Source of the DNA: Streptomyces sp. McG3
GTDB taxonomy: Bacteria > Actinomycetota > Actinomycetes > Streptomycetales > Streptomycetaceae
Assembly (NCBI RefSeq): GCF_018619185.1
Contig: NZ_JAAXYC010000002.1
Location: 1 to 64,000 of the forward strand
Length of the DNA stretch: 64,000 nt
Reading direction: 5' to 3'
A model generated the notes under the pieces. That model did not search any database. It had not been told where the DNA came from and saw nothing but the letters and a program-made list of their open reading frames with translations. Of this stretch, positions 44,564 to 56,704 are shown piece by piece. The stretch's first letter is position 1. Every line of letters begins with the position of its first letter. The translations under genes and the position numbers were made by a program.

Positions 44564-46311
44564 TCACCTTCGACCAGGTGTCCGTCGTGTACGACGGCGC
44601 CGACGAGCCGGTCCTGCGGGACGTGAACCTGAAGGTCGACGAGGGCGAACTGTGCCTCGTGGTGGGGCATACGGGAGTCGGCAAGTCGACCCTGCTGGGC
44701 GCGGTCAACGGGCTCGTCCCGCACTTCACCGGCGGCACGCTGTACGGCACGGTCATGGTCGACGGCCGCGACACCGCCGACCACCCGCCGCGCGAACTCG
44801 CCGATGTCGTGGGCGTGGTGGGCCAGGATCCGCTGGACGGGTTCGTCACGGACACGGTCGAGGAGGAACTCGCCTACTCGATGGAGCAGTTGGCCATCGC
44901 GCCGGCCGTCATGCGTAAGCGCGTCGAGGAGACGCTCGACCTGCTGGGGCTCGCGGATCTGCGCCACCGGGCGCTGCACGAGCTCTCCGGGGGGCAGCAG
45001 CAGCGTGTCGCGATCGGCTCCGTGCTCACCGCCCACCCACGGGTCCTGGTGCTGGACGAGCCGACGTCCGCGCTCGATCCGACGGCGGCCGAGGAGGTAC
45101 TGGCCGCGGTGACCCGGCTGGTCCACGACCTGGGGGTGACGGTGCTGCTGGCCGAGCACCGGCTGGAGCGGGTGGTGCAGTACGCCGACCGCGTCATCCA
45201 GTTGCCGGGGGACGGCCGGGTGGTGTCGGGGCCGCCGGCGGAGATCTTCACGTCGTCGTCGATCGCCCCGCCCATCGTCGAGCTGGGCCGGGCGGCGGGC
45301 TGGTCGCCCCTGCCCCTGTCCGTACGCGATGCCCGCCGGGCCGCCCGACCGCTGCGTACGGCGCTGGAGGGCACGGCACCCCCGCCGGTGCGCGCCGCCC
45401 CCGGCCCTCCGGGCGCGGAACTGCTCAGGGCCCGGGGGATCACGGTCGCGTACCGGGGCGCCCCGGCGGTCCGCGATGTGGACCTCGACCTGCGGGCCGG
45501 GGAGGTGACGGCGCTGATGGGCCGCAACGGCTCGGGCAAGTCGTCGCTGCTGTGGGCGCTCCAGGGATCGGGGCACCGTACGTCCGGAACGGTGCGGGTC
45601 GGCCGGGGCGGGCCCGCTGGACCGGGCCCGGCGCGCACGGACGGGAGCGGGCCCGGCGCTCCGGGTCCGGTACGCCGGGGCCGGGGCGGGTCCGGGCCAT
45701 CGGGGCGGGGCCGTCCGGCGGAGGGCGGCGATCCGAAGAGCCTGTCCGCCGCGGAGGCCCGGCGGCTGGTCGGACTCGTACCGCAGACCCCGACCGACCT
45801 GCTGTATCTGGAGAGCGTCGAGCAGGAGCTCGACCAGGCCGACGCCGAGTCCCGGGCGGAAGGAGCCGGGCATCCCGCCCGGACGATCCTGGACCGCCTG
45901 GCCCCGGGCATCGACGGTGCGACGCATCCACGCGACCTCTCCGAGGGCCAGAAGCTGGCGCTGGTCCTCGCGATCCAGCTGACGGCCGCGCCCCGGGTCC
46001 TGCTGCTGGACGAGCCGACGCGCGGTCTCGACTACCGCGCGAAGACCCAGTTGATCGCCATGGTCGACGAACTGGCGGCCGAGGGACGGTCGGTGGTCGT
46101 CTCCACCCATGACGTCGAGTTCGCCGCGCGGGCCGCGGACCGGGTCGTGGTGCTGGCCGAGGGCGACATCGTCGCCGACGGGACGACCGGCGAAGTGATC
46201 GTCGCCTCCCCCGTCTTCGCCCCGCAGGTGGCGAAGATCCTGTCGCCGCTCCCGTACCTGACGGTGGACCAGGTGACGGCGGTGCTCCCGCACGAGGAGG
46301 CGGGTGCGTGA
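44560..46311 (+). CDS. fused double ATPase component of the ECF transporter (EcfA-A')
   Basis: A 583-residue protein with two ABC ATPase domains in one chain. Domain 1: Walker A VVGHTGVGKSTLLGAV, signature HELSGGQQQRVAIGS, Walker B VLVLDEPTSALDP, H-loop LLAEHRLE. Domain 2: Walker A LMGRNGSGKSSLLWAL, signature DLSEGQKLALVLA, Walker B VLLLDEPTRGLDYRA, H-loop VVSTHDVEF. Between Walker A and the Q-loop (VPQTPTDLL) of domain 2 about 40 Gly/Pro/Arg-rich residues are inserted (about 45600-45725). The ATG overlaps the ecfT stop by four bases. It powers uptake with EcfT and the S component encoded next. Confidence 0.92.
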   Translation: MITFDQVSVVYDGADEPVLRDVNLKVDEGELCLVVGHTGVGKSTLLGAVNGLVPHFTGGTLYGTVMVDGRDTADHPPRELADVVGVVGQDPLDGFVTDTVEEELAYSMEQLAIAPAVMRKRVEETLDLLGLADLRHRALHELSGGQQQRVAIGSVLTAHPRVLVLDEPTSALDPTAAEEVLAAVTRLVHDLGVTVLLAEHRLERVVQYADRVIQLPGDGRVVSGPPAEIFTSSSIAPPIVELGRAAGWSPLPLSVRDARRAARPLRTALEGTAPPPVRAAPGPPGAELLRARGITVAYRGAPAVRDVDLDLRAGEVTALMGRNGSGKSSLLWALQGSGHRTSGTVRVGRGGPAGPGPARTDGSGPGAPGPVRRGRGGSGPSGRGRPAEGGDPKSLSAAEARRLVGLVPQTPTDLLYLESVEQELDQADAESRAEGAGHPARTILDRLAPGIDGATHPRDLSEGQKLALVLAIQLTAAPRVLLLDEPTRGLDYRAKTQLIAMVDELAAEGRSVVVSTHDVEFAARAADRVVVLAEGDIVADGTTGEVIVASPVFAPQVAKILSPLPYLTVDQVTAVLPHEEAGA

Positions 46312-47177
46312 AGGACCTCGGAGACCTCACCGACCGCTCCGCCGGGGCCATCCGCATCGCGCCGCGCGCCGGGATCGTGATCGCCATGGCGGCCTTCCTC
46401 GGCCTCGTCGCCTTCTTCTGGCCGTTCGTCGTCGCCCCCGGCAGGCTGGGAGCGAACTACGCGCCGCCGCTGATCTTCGGCGTGCTGCTGATCCTCGTGC
46501 TGTGCGTGGTGATCTCCGAGATCGCCGAGGGCGGCATCAACTCCAAGGCCCTGGCGATGCTCGGGGTGCTCTCCGCCGTGAACGCGGCGCTGCGCCCGCT
46601 CGGTGCGGGGACGGCGGGCATCGAGACGGTCTTCTTCGTTCTCGTCCTGGCGGGCCGCGTGTACGGTCCTGGCTTCGGCTTCACCCTGGGGTGCACCTCG
46701 CTGTTCGCGTCCGCGCTGATCACCGGCGGGGTCGGCCCGTGGATGCCGTACCAGATGTTCGGCTGCGCCTTCGTCGGCATGCTGGCGGGCATGCTGCCCC
46801 GGGCCACGGGACGCCTGGAGGTCATGATGCTCGCGGTCTACGGATCGCTCTCCGGCTATCTCTTCGGCTTTCTGCTGAACCTGTCCTTCTGGCCGTTCTC
46901 GGTGGACCCGAACAGCTCCATCGCCTACCTTCCGGGTCTCCCCTTCACCGAACAGTGGCAGCGCTACCTGGCGTTCGACGTCGCCACCTCCCTCGGCTGG
47001 GACACCGGACGCGCGGTCACGAACTTCGTCCTCGTCACGCTGGCGGGCCCCGCGGTGCTCACCACCTTCCGCCGGGCGGCCCGGAAGGCCCGCTTCCGGG
47101 CCCCGGTCCGCTTCGCTTCCCGGAAACCCGGTGGCGGGGCTCCGGCGGGGATAGATTCGGGGCCGCAGGGACCGTGA
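46308..47177 (+). CDS. ECF transporter substrate-binding S component, probably for cobalamin
   Basis: A 289-residue membrane protein, the vitamin-binding S component. Helices include GIVIAMAAFLGLVAFFWPFV, PPLIFGVLLILVLCVVISEI, FGFTLGCTSLFASALITGGV and LMVLAVYGSLSGYLFGFLLN-like sequence. The block GVGPWMPYQMFGCAFVGMLAG is typical of the large S-component group found in CbrT-like and related systems. The start GTG overlaps the ATPase stop (GTGA). Cobalamin as substrate is inferred from the riboswitch and the surface proteins in the same operon. The C-terminal 40 residues are basic and proline-rich, cytoplasmic. Confidence 0.85.
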   Translation: MKDLGDLTDRSAGAIRIAPRAGIVIAMAAFLGLVAFFWPFVVAPGRLGANYAPPLIFGVLLILVLCVVISEIAEGGINSKALAMLGVLSAVNAALRPLGAGTAGIETVFFVLVLAGRVYGPGFGFTLGCTSLFASALITGGVGPWMPYQMFGCAFVGMLAGMLPRATGRLEVMMLAVYGSLSGYLFGFLLNLSFWPFSVDPNSSIAYLPGLPFTEQWQRYLAFDVATSLGWDTGRAVTNFVLVTLAGPAVLTTFRRAARKARFRAPVRFASRKPGGGAPAGIDSGPQGP

Positions 47178-47198
47178 TCGTTTCCGGGGGGAAGAACC

Positions 47199-47747
47199 AT
47201 GGACTGGGGCACGCTCGTCGCGACGGTGAGCGGCGGTTTCATCGCCATATCGGGCACCGTGCTGGCCGACCGCCTGCGCCGGCGCCATGAGAGGGACCGC
47301 GGGGCGGAGGAGCGGCGGCGCGCCGTGTACATCGAGTTCATCGCCGCCGTCGGGAGATGCCACACCCGGCTGCGCGGCATAGCCCAGGCGCAGGATCCGG
47401 CCGTCGACCCGGACCTGGCCGCCCGTGCGGCCCTCGACGAAGCGGCCGTCCACGAGGTCCGCGAGCGGTTCTTCATCGACGCCTCCGCCGACGTGGCCGG
47501 CGCCGGACAGGCGATGTTCCAGCAGTTGCGTGCCGTCCAGCGCGTCGTGGGCACGGGCGCCACGCACACCTCGTCGGCCTTCCACGACGCCTACCACCCC
47601 TACCTCGACAGAGTGTGGGCCTACCGGGTGGCGGTGCGCGGCGAACTGAAGGACCGGACGTTCTCGCCCGCGTCCTTCGGGTGGGACGCCTGGGACGGCA
47701 AGGAACGGTGCCCGGTGTGCCGGGGGGAGCTCACCACGGGAGCGTGA
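47199..47747 (+). CDS. hypothetical protein with N-terminal membrane helix (182 aa)
   Basis: A 182-residue protein starting MDWGTLVATVSGGFIAISGT, one weak membrane segment, followed by a basic region (DRLRRRHERDRGAEERRRAV). The central part is helical (VYIEFIAAVGRCHTRLRGIA, AALDEAAVHEVRERFFIDA) with a later AFHDAYHPYLDRVWAYRVAV segment. It ends GKERCPVCRGELTTGA, where the CPVC pair could bind zinc or sit at an interface. It resembles a common streptomycete family of N-anchored helical proteins. It begins 21 bases after the ECF S-component gene and could be the last cistron of that operon, but nothing ties it to vitamin transport. Confidence 0.65.
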   Translation: MDWGTLVATVSGGFIAISGTVLADRLRRRHERDRGAEERRRAVYIEFIAAVGRCHTRLRGIAQAQDPAVDPDLAARAALDEAAVHEVRERFFIDASADVAGAGQAMFQQLRAVQRVVGTGATHTSSAFHDAYHPYLDRVWAYRVAVRGELKDRTFSPASFGWDAWDGKERCPVCRGELTTGA

Positions 47748-47757
47748 CCCGGTGCCG

Positions 47758-48201
47758 TCACCTGGCATCCGGTTCCTGGCGGGGCGCCGTGCGGACGCCG
47801 TCGTGGATCGAATGGGCCATGATCACGGGTCCGTTGTAGGTTCCGTCGTTGATGGTGTTGTGGTTGATCGAGACGGTGGTTCCGGCGGGCTGCCCGGGCG
47901 CCAGCTCGTCGAGCAGGCCGCGCAGCTCCTCCGCGGCCCCGGGATTGTCGCGCAGGGCCCGGCGGAGCCTGATCCGCCACTCGGCGGCGACGTCCGAGGC
48001 ACCGTCCTCGTCGCCGTCGCGGCGTGCCGCGATCAGTTCCTCGCGGGACTCCTCCAGCTCCGCGTCGATCACGTCGACGTCCTCGCCCCGCGCCAGGAAC
48101 CGGGCCACCCGCCCGCGCGCCTGCGTCCAGGCCTCCGTCACCATCAGTCCCACGAAGGCCGTCGCCCCCGATGCCGCCAGTGCCGTCAACTCGGCTTCCA
48201 C
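47758..48201 (-). CDS. hypothetical protein (147 aa)
   Basis: A 147-residue protein with the GTG at 48201 (VEAELTALAASGATAFVGLM) and GAGGGGGG six bases upstream. The opening is a short hydrophobic helix typical of small streptomycete proteins that precede effector or conservon-like genes. The middle is helical and charged (VDVIDAELEESREELIAARR, EWRIRLRRALRDNPGAAEEL), and the end contains VSINHNTINDGTYNGPVIMA, a strand-rich segment resembling right-handed repeat or signalling tails. Function unknown. Convergent with the 47199 gene. Confidence 0.65.
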   Translation of the reverse strand: MEAELTALAASGATAFVGLMVTEAWTQARGRVARFLARGEDVDVIDAELEESREELIAARRDGDEDGASDVAAEWRIRLRRALRDNPGAAEELRGLLDELAPGQPAGTTVSINHNTINDGTYNGPVIMAHSIHDGVRTAPRQEPDAR

Positions 48202-48523
48202 CGGACCCCCCTCTGCCTCACCTGTCGTGCCGTTCCGGACGTACTGCCCGTCGCTGGTGCAACCGTAGAGAGCGAACCGCCCCCGCGGAAGCGGAATCAT
48301 GGGCACGGCACGGGGCGTTTCCGGCCGGTCCGGCCGGTCCGTGCGGGGGCCCGGATGCGCCGCCCGTCGTGCGGGGCGGTCCGGGGCCGTCCGGGGCTGT
48401 TTCCGCTCGGGACCGGCGTTCGCGCAACCATGCCGGCGCCGGATGCGTGATGATGGATGAGGGACCACGACACGACGGCGTTGCGCCGACGCCGCCGGCC
48501 GACGCCCCGGAAGGGCGGTCGCC
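48202..48523. other. 322-base divergent intergenic region
   Basis: Promoters for both flanking genes must lie here. The stretch contains GC-rich direct copies of GGCCGGTCC-like sequence near 48330 and a GAAGGG ribosome-binding site for the right-hand gene. I see no convincing -10/-35 pair, operator or RNA gene. Confidence 0.4.
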
Positions 48524-49480
48524 ATGTCCGCAGCCGGAATCAGGACCTCGGCCGCAGCGCTGTTCACCGCGCTCGTGCTGTCCGTCACGGCCGCGTGCAC
48601 GGGCGGGGACGGTTCCGCACCCTCGCCCCGCAGCAGCTCTCCCTCCGGGCCGGGCCGGGCCGCCGTACTCGCCGTGAAGATCGACAATGTGGCGCCCGCA
48701 CGCCCCCACACCGGTCTGGAGCGGGCCGACATCGTCTACGTCGAGCAGGTGGAGGCCGGCCTGAGCCGGATCCTCGCCGTGTACTCCTCCGCCCTGCCGC
48801 CGGTCATCGGCCCGGTGCGCAGTGCGCGGGAGACCGATCTTGAGCTGCTGCGGCAGTTCGACCGGCCGACGCTGGCCTTCTCGGGGGCCCAGAGCAGGCT
48901 GCTGCCGGTCATCGACCGCGCGCCGCTGGACCCCGTGCCGCCCTCCAAGGCGCCGGGGGCGTACTTCCGGGGTCCGGACCGGCCCGCGCCGCACAATCTC
49001 TATCTGCGGCCGCAGCGGATCCCGTTCGAGGCCTCCGGGGTGAACGCCGTCGGGGAGCTGGGGCTGGAGACCGGCGCGCCACCTCCCGGCGGGGAGCGGG
49101 AGGACAGCCGCACGGTTCGCTATCCGTCCGCCTCCGTGACGTTCACCTGGTCCGCCGGACGCGAGCGGTGGCTCGTCTCCCTGGACGGCTCCCCCGCCCG
49201 CACCACCGAGGGCGACCGGCTCGGGGCCGGGACGGTCGTCGTCCAGGACGTGACCGTACGGCCGTCGGACTTCCGCGACCGGTCCGGGAACACCAGCCCG
49301 TTCACCGAGACCGTGGGCTCGGGAGACGCGGTCGTCCTGCGGGACGGCCGGGCGTACGAAACCCGATGGACGCGGAGCGCGGCCGACGCGGACACCGTGT
49401 ACACCACCCCCGACGGACAGCGCGTCGATCTCGCCGAAGGGCCGCTGTGGATCCTGTACGCGCCGCGCGGGGGCGCCTGA
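48524..49480 (+). CDS. DUF3048 domain lipoprotein (YerB-like)
   Basis: A 318-residue lipoprotein. The signal peptide ends in a lipobox-like LSVTAAC, so the cysteine near residue 25 would be lipidated. The DUF3048 N-terminal part shows AVLAVKIDNVAPARPHTGLE, RADIVYVEQVEAGLSRILAV, YSSALPPVIGPVRSARETDL and LAFSGAQSR, closely matching Bacillus YerB. The C-terminal part has SASVTFTWSAGRERWLVSLDG, VVVQDVTVRPSDFRDRSGN and a final LAEGPLWILYAPRGGA. The family has no known activity; fold prediction for relatives suggests a surface beta-rich binding protein. Monocistronic. Confidence 0.88.
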   Translation: MSAAGIRTSAAALFTALVLSVTAACTGGDGSAPSPRSSSPSGPGRAAVLAVKIDNVAPARPHTGLERADIVYVEQVEAGLSRILAVYSSALPPVIGPVRSARETDLELLRQFDRPTLAFSGAQSRLLPVIDRAPLDPVPPSKAPGAYFRGPDRPAPHNLYLRPQRIPFEASGVNAVGELGLETGAPPPGGEREDSRTVRYPSASVTFTWSAGRERWLVSLDGSPARTTEGDRLGAGTVVVQDVTVRPSDFRDRSGNTSPFTETVGSGDAVVLRDGRAYETRWTRSAADADTVYTTPDGQRVDLAEGPLWILYAPRGGA

Positions 49481-49507
49481 GCGACGGATCGCCGCAGCGC
49501 CCGCAGG

Positions 49508-49549
49508 GGCGTCCGGCCGGCGGGGTCGGCCCCACCACCCGGACGCCCG
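49508..49549. terminator. hairpin between convergent genes
   Basis: GGGCGTCCGG at 49508-49517 pairs exactly with CCGGACGCCC at 49540-49549; a smaller GGGG/CCCC hairpin fills the 22-base loop. It separates the DUF3048 and GH16 genes. Confidence 0.55.
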
Positions 49550-49562
49550 GGGTGCACGTTCT

Positions 49563-51296
49563 CTACTGCCAGACCTTGATGTAGTCGACGCTCATCTTCT
49601 GCGGGAAGCGCGTGGTGGCGTCGGGCGGGCCGGGCCAGTCACCGCCGACCGCGTTGTTGAGGATGAGGAAGAAGTCGTGGTCGAACACCCAGGGTCCGCG
49701 GGTGCGCTCCAGCTCCTCCTTGTCGACCGTGTGCGTGACCTGGCCGTCGACCCGGAACGTCATGCCCTTGCTGTCCCAGTCCACGGCGAAGGTGTGGAAG
49801 TCGTCGGCGAAGTCCGCTCCCCCGGGAAGTGAGTAGGGCGCTCCGTAACCGGCCGCACCGTGGTACGCGGGGGCGTGCAGCGTCGAGTACGTGGTGTTCG
49901 GCTCCTTGCCGACGTGCTCCATGATGTCGATCTCGCCCGTGTAGGGCCATGGGCGGCCCTTGTCGAAGTAGTCCGCGCCCAGCATCCAGAACGCGGGCCA
50001 CAGACCCTGCGTACCGGAGACCTTGACGCGCGCCTCGACCCGGCCGTAGGTGAACTGGAACGTGCCGTAGGTGTTGAGCCGCGCGGAGGTGTACTGGCAC
50101 GTGGTGCTGCCGCTCAGCGGGTCGGGCGGGCAGGCGGAGCCGGGCGTCGGTTCGCGGCGGGCCTCCAGCACGAGGCTGCCGTTGCCGTCCTGGGCGGCGT
50201 TCTTGTTCTCGGTGTAGTACTCCAGCTCGTTGTTGGGGCCCGGGCCCGTCTCGGGGACCCACTTCGCGGGGTCGGGCGTCGCGCCCGCGGGGCCGTTGAA
50301 CTCGTCGCTGAAGACCAGTCGGTCGTACGTGGGGTCCGCGGGCAGCGGCGGTGCGGGGATCGGGGCTCCCCCGGTGCCCCAGACCTGGAACTCCCAGAGC
50401 GAGTAGCCGTATTCACCGCTGCGCTGGGTGGCGTTCAGGCGTACGTGCCGGCCGGTGCCGCTGACGTCGAGCGTCTCCTTGAAGCCCGCGCCCGACGTCG
50501 TCTCGTGGATCGTCGTCCAGTCGGTCCCGTTGTCGGAGACCTCGATCCGGTAGGCCCTGGCGTGGGCAGGGTCCCACTGGAGGACGACCCGGCTGATCTC
50601 GGCGCGGGCGCCGAGATCGACCGCGATCCACCCCGGGTCGGTCCAGCCGCCCTCGGGGCTGGTGGCCCAGCGGCTGGCGGGGTCGCGATCGAACGCCTTG
50701 TCCGGGGAGCACTCCCAGCAGGTGCCGTCGTGCTGGGAGGTCGAGGCGGAGCCGGTCCTGCCGTAGGAGAGCAGGACGTCGTCGCCGGGGGCGGTGCCGT
50801 CGGTGGTGGAGTAGACCTGGAACTCGTGGAGGGAGTAGCCCCAGGCGGTGGCGCGCTCGGTGCCGTGCATCCGGATGTAACGGCCGGTTCCGGAGACCGT
50901 CAGCGTCTCGACGCCGCCGGCCCCCGTCGTGGTGGAGTGGATCGAGGTCCACTCCCGGCCGTCGCCGGAGACCTCGATGCGATAGCCCTTGGCGTACGCG
51001 GCCTCCCAGTCGAGGACGACCCGCCCGATCGAGGTGCTCGCGCCCAGGTCGATGCGGAGCCACTCGTCGTCGCCGAAGGCGCTGGACCAGCGGGTGGCGG
51101 TGTCGCCGTCCACGGCGGCTGCCGCACCGAAGGGGCCTTCGGTGCTGGAGGCGGTGGCCGGCTTTCCCTGGGAGACGAGAACGGCCGCGGCGGCGGCACG
51201 TTCCGGGGCCACGGCCACCGAGAGGGTGAACAGGAGGGCCACGACGGCCATGACCGCCAGGGCGCCGCGCGACCGTGGTGTTCCACGGGCTTCCAT
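49563..51296 (-). CDS. secreted GH16 beta-glucanase with two F5/8 C (CBM32-like) domains
   Basis: A 577-residue extracellular glycosidase. The signal peptide runs to about residue 36 (LAVMAVVALLFTLSVAVAPE). Two discoidin/CBM32-like domains follow, at about 38-165 (PATASSTEGPFGAAAAVDGD, TRWSSAFGDDEWLRIDLGA) and 170-315 (CSPDKAFDRDPASRWATSPE, PGWIAVDLGARAEISRVVL). The C-terminal 260 residues are a family 16 catalytic domain with the Glu-x-Asp-x-x-Glu active site in PYTGEIDIMEHVGKEPN, plus QGLWPAFWMLG and KMSVDYIKVWQ; laminarinase-type (endo-1,3-beta-glucanase) is the closest. The ATG at 51296 has AAGGAG five bases upstream. Divergent from the related beta-helix gene. Confidence 0.92.
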   Translation of the reverse strand: MEARGTPRSRGALAVMAVVALLFTLSVAVAPERAAAAAVLVSQGKPATASSTEGPFGAAAAVDGDTATRWSSAFGDDEWLRIDLGASTSIGRVVLDWEAAYAKGYRIEVSGDGREWTSIHSTTTGAGGVETLTVSGTGRYIRMHGTERATAWGYSLHEFQVYSTTDGTAPGDDVLLSYGRTGSASTSQHDGTCWECSPDKAFDRDPASRWATSPEGGWTDPGWIAVDLGARAEISRVVLQWDPAHARAYRIEVSDNGTDWTTIHETTSGAGFKETLDVSGTGRHVRLNATQRSGEYGYSLWEFQVWGTGGAPIPAPPLPADPTYDRLVFSDEFNGPAGATPDPAKWVPETGPGPNNELEYYTENKNAAQDGNGSLVLEARREPTPGSACPPDPLSGSTTCQYTSARLNTYGTFQFTYGRVEARVKVSGTQGLWPAFWMLGADYFDKGRPWPYTGEIDIMEHVGKEPNTTYSTLHAPAYHGAAGYGAPYSLPGGADFADDFHTFAVDWDSKGMTFRVDGQVTHTVDKEELERTRGPWVFDHDFFLILNNAVGGDWPGPPDATTRFPQKMSVDYIKVWQ

Positions 51297-51646
51297 GCGA
51301 ACTCCTTGTGCTGTGAGGGGATGAGGCCGAGAGAGCGCTCCCCCGCAGTGGGGAGACTGGCGGGCCCCCGTTGAACCGTCAAGCCTTACGGCGGAGTTGG
51401 TTTCGAGCGGCCGGTGGCGGACCTCCGATCCGCCACCCCGATGCCGACCAACTGGCTTTGTGCTTTCAGGAGATGAAACATCGGGCGGCCCGGCCACCCC
51501 ACTACGGCCTTCCTGTGCACAACTCTTGACGTGACGGAAACGCGGGAGAATCATTCGGCTACCGAGAGAGCGCTCTCTCCTCTTCGTGGGAGTGACGCCC
51601 GCACCTGTTGCCTCCCCACCCACCCGATCTTTCAGGAGATGCACAC
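51297..51646. promoter_or_regulatory. 350-base divergent promoter region with LacI-type palindromes
   Basis: GAGAGAGCGCTCTCTC at 51564-51579 is a perfect 16-bp palindrome, and GAGAGAGCGCTCCCCC at 51329-51344 is an imperfect copy on the other side, close to each divergent gene. Both have the GAGCGCTC core of LacI-family operators such as the CebR/CelR/BglR type. They would co-regulate the GH16 and beta-helix genes. No other feature is seen in this stretch. Confidence 0.65.
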
Positions 51647-53836
<2,190 letters not shown>

Positions 53837-53924
53837 CCCGGGCCTCTTCGGTCCGGACCCGGTGACCCGGGAGCGGGGGGACGGTCCGGTGTCCGGCGGC
53901 TCGGACCGGACCCCCGCGAACGGA

Positions 53925-53966
53925 GGGCGGCCTCCGGTGGACGCACCTGTCCACCGGAGGCCGCCC
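53925..53966. terminator. 18-bp hairpin terminator, bidirectional
   Basis: GGGCGGCCTCCGGTGGAC and its exact complement flank a six-base loop. It lies between the convergent beta-helix and enolase genes. Confidence 0.85.
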
Positions 53967-54032
53967 GTTCCGCGCGAGGAGGGTCATGCCGGGAGTCTCC
54001 GCGTCCGGCCGGCAGGAGGGGGAGTCAGTTTC

Positions 54033-55548
<1,516 letters not shown>

Positions 55549-55618
55549 CGGCGCTGACCGGTTCCGATCCGCAGGCCACCCGCGGGGACCCGCTGCCGAT
55601 CACGGGTTAAAGTGCCCT

Positions 55619-56041
55619 ATGCCGACCCCGGAACCCGCCACCGTCGCCGCCGATCTGCGCGTCGCCATGGGCAAACTCGCGCGGCGCGTGAAGCAGGAGG
55701 ACCGGATCCCGCACGGTCAGGTCGCCGTTCTGGGCGTCCTCGACCGGGACGGGGCCATGACCACCAGCGACCTCGCGGCGGACCAGCGCGTGCGCCCCCA
55801 GTCGATGGCCCGCGCGGTCGGACTCCTCATGGACCAGGGCCTCGTCGTCCGCCGGGCGCACCCGACGGACGGCCGCAAGTCCCTCGTCGACCTCTCCGAC
55901 GTGGGGCGGGCGGCGCTGGAGGCGGAGCGCGACCGCCGTGCCGACTGGCTCGCCCGGGCCATCGACCTCGAACTCGACGAGGACGAGCAGGAGACGCTCG
56001 CGCGTGGCGCCGCCCTGATGGAACGGCTCGCCGCGTACTAG
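55619..56041 (+). CDS. MarR family transcriptional regulator
   Basis: A 140-residue MarR-type winged-helix protein. The DNA-binding part is DGAMTTSDLAADQRVRPQSM followed by ARAVGLLMDQGLVVRRAHPT and the wing DGRKSLVDLSDVGRAALEAE. N- and C-terminal helices (ATVAADLRVAMGKLARRVK, DEDEQETLARGAALMERLA) form the dimer interface. The ATG at 55619 lacks a Shine-Dalgarno sequence but TAAAGT (55608-55613) lies six bases before it, so the transcript is probably leaderless. Divergent from the eno paralogue, which it may control together with itself. Confidence 0.88.
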   Translation: MPTPEPATVAADLRVAMGKLARRVKQEDRIPHGQVAVLGVLDRDGAMTTSDLAADQRVRPQSMARAVGLLMDQGLVVRRAHPTDGRKSLVDLSDVGRAALEAERDRRADWLARAIDLELDEDEQETLARGAALMERLAAY

Positions 56042-56122
56042 GAGCAGGGCCCGCCGCCCGCCCGGCCGGGCGGCGGGGAAAAGCGCGTTGTCGGGGGCGT
56101 ACGGGTGTGTCAGGGTCGCCCG

Positions 56123-56704
56123 GTGAACGCTTCGCGATGTGACCTTCTGCGCCGCCAGTTCGATCTGACCTGGTCCCTGTTCGAGTACCACCTGGAGCGG
56201 CTCGACACCGAGGACTTCCTCTGGCAGCCGACGCCGTTGTGCTGGACGGTGCACCTGCGCGCCGACGGCCGGTGGATGCCGGACTGGGCCGAGACGGAGC
56301 CCGACCCCGTTCCGGTGCCGACGATCGGCTGGCTCAGCTGGCACATCGGCTGGTGGTGGAGCACGACGATCGAGCACTCCCTGGGCCGCGAGCCCCGGAA
56401 CCGCGAGGACGTCGCGTGGCCGGGCGACGCCGAGGGGGCGATCGGCTGGCTGCGTGAGCTCCGGGAGGCCTGGCTGGGGGTGCTGGACGGCCTTGACGAC
56501 GCGGCTCTCGACGCCGCCGCCCCGTCTCCCTGGGGGCAGGGGCCGGACCACACCATGGCGCACATGGCCGCGTGGGTGAACGCCGAGCTGATGAAGAACG
56601 TGGCGGAGATCGGGCAGCTCCGGATGGTGCGCGCGGCCTCCTCCGGCCGGTCGACGGCCTTCGGGGACCGGATCGCCAACGCCCCCTCGGAGACGCCGGG
56701 TTAG
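56123..56704 (+). CDS. DinB/MDMPI-like four-helix protein
   Basis: A 193-residue protein of the DinB-like superfamily (which includes mycothiol-dependent maleylpyruvate isomerases and bacillithiol transferases). The first helix is CDLLRRQFDLTWSLFEYHLE, followed by TEDFLWQPTPLCWTVHLRAD and TIGWLSWHIGWWWSTTIEHS, in which the HIGWWW histidine is a metal-ligand candidate, then PDHTMAHMAAWVNAELMKNV with another His. The GTG at 56123 (VNASRCDLL) has CAGGG upstream. In actinomycetes such proteins often use mycothiol; the substrate is unknown. Its stop codon overlaps an iron box for the next gene. Confidence 0.8.
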   Translation: MNASRCDLLRRQFDLTWSLFEYHLERLDTEDFLWQPTPLCWTVHLRADGRWMPDWAETEPDPVPVPTIGWLSWHIGWWWSTTIEHSLGREPRNREDVAWPGDAEGAIGWLRELREAWLGVLDGLDDAALDAAAPSPWGQGPDHTMAHMAAWVNAELMKNVAEIGQLRMVRAASSGRSTAFGDRIANAPSETPG

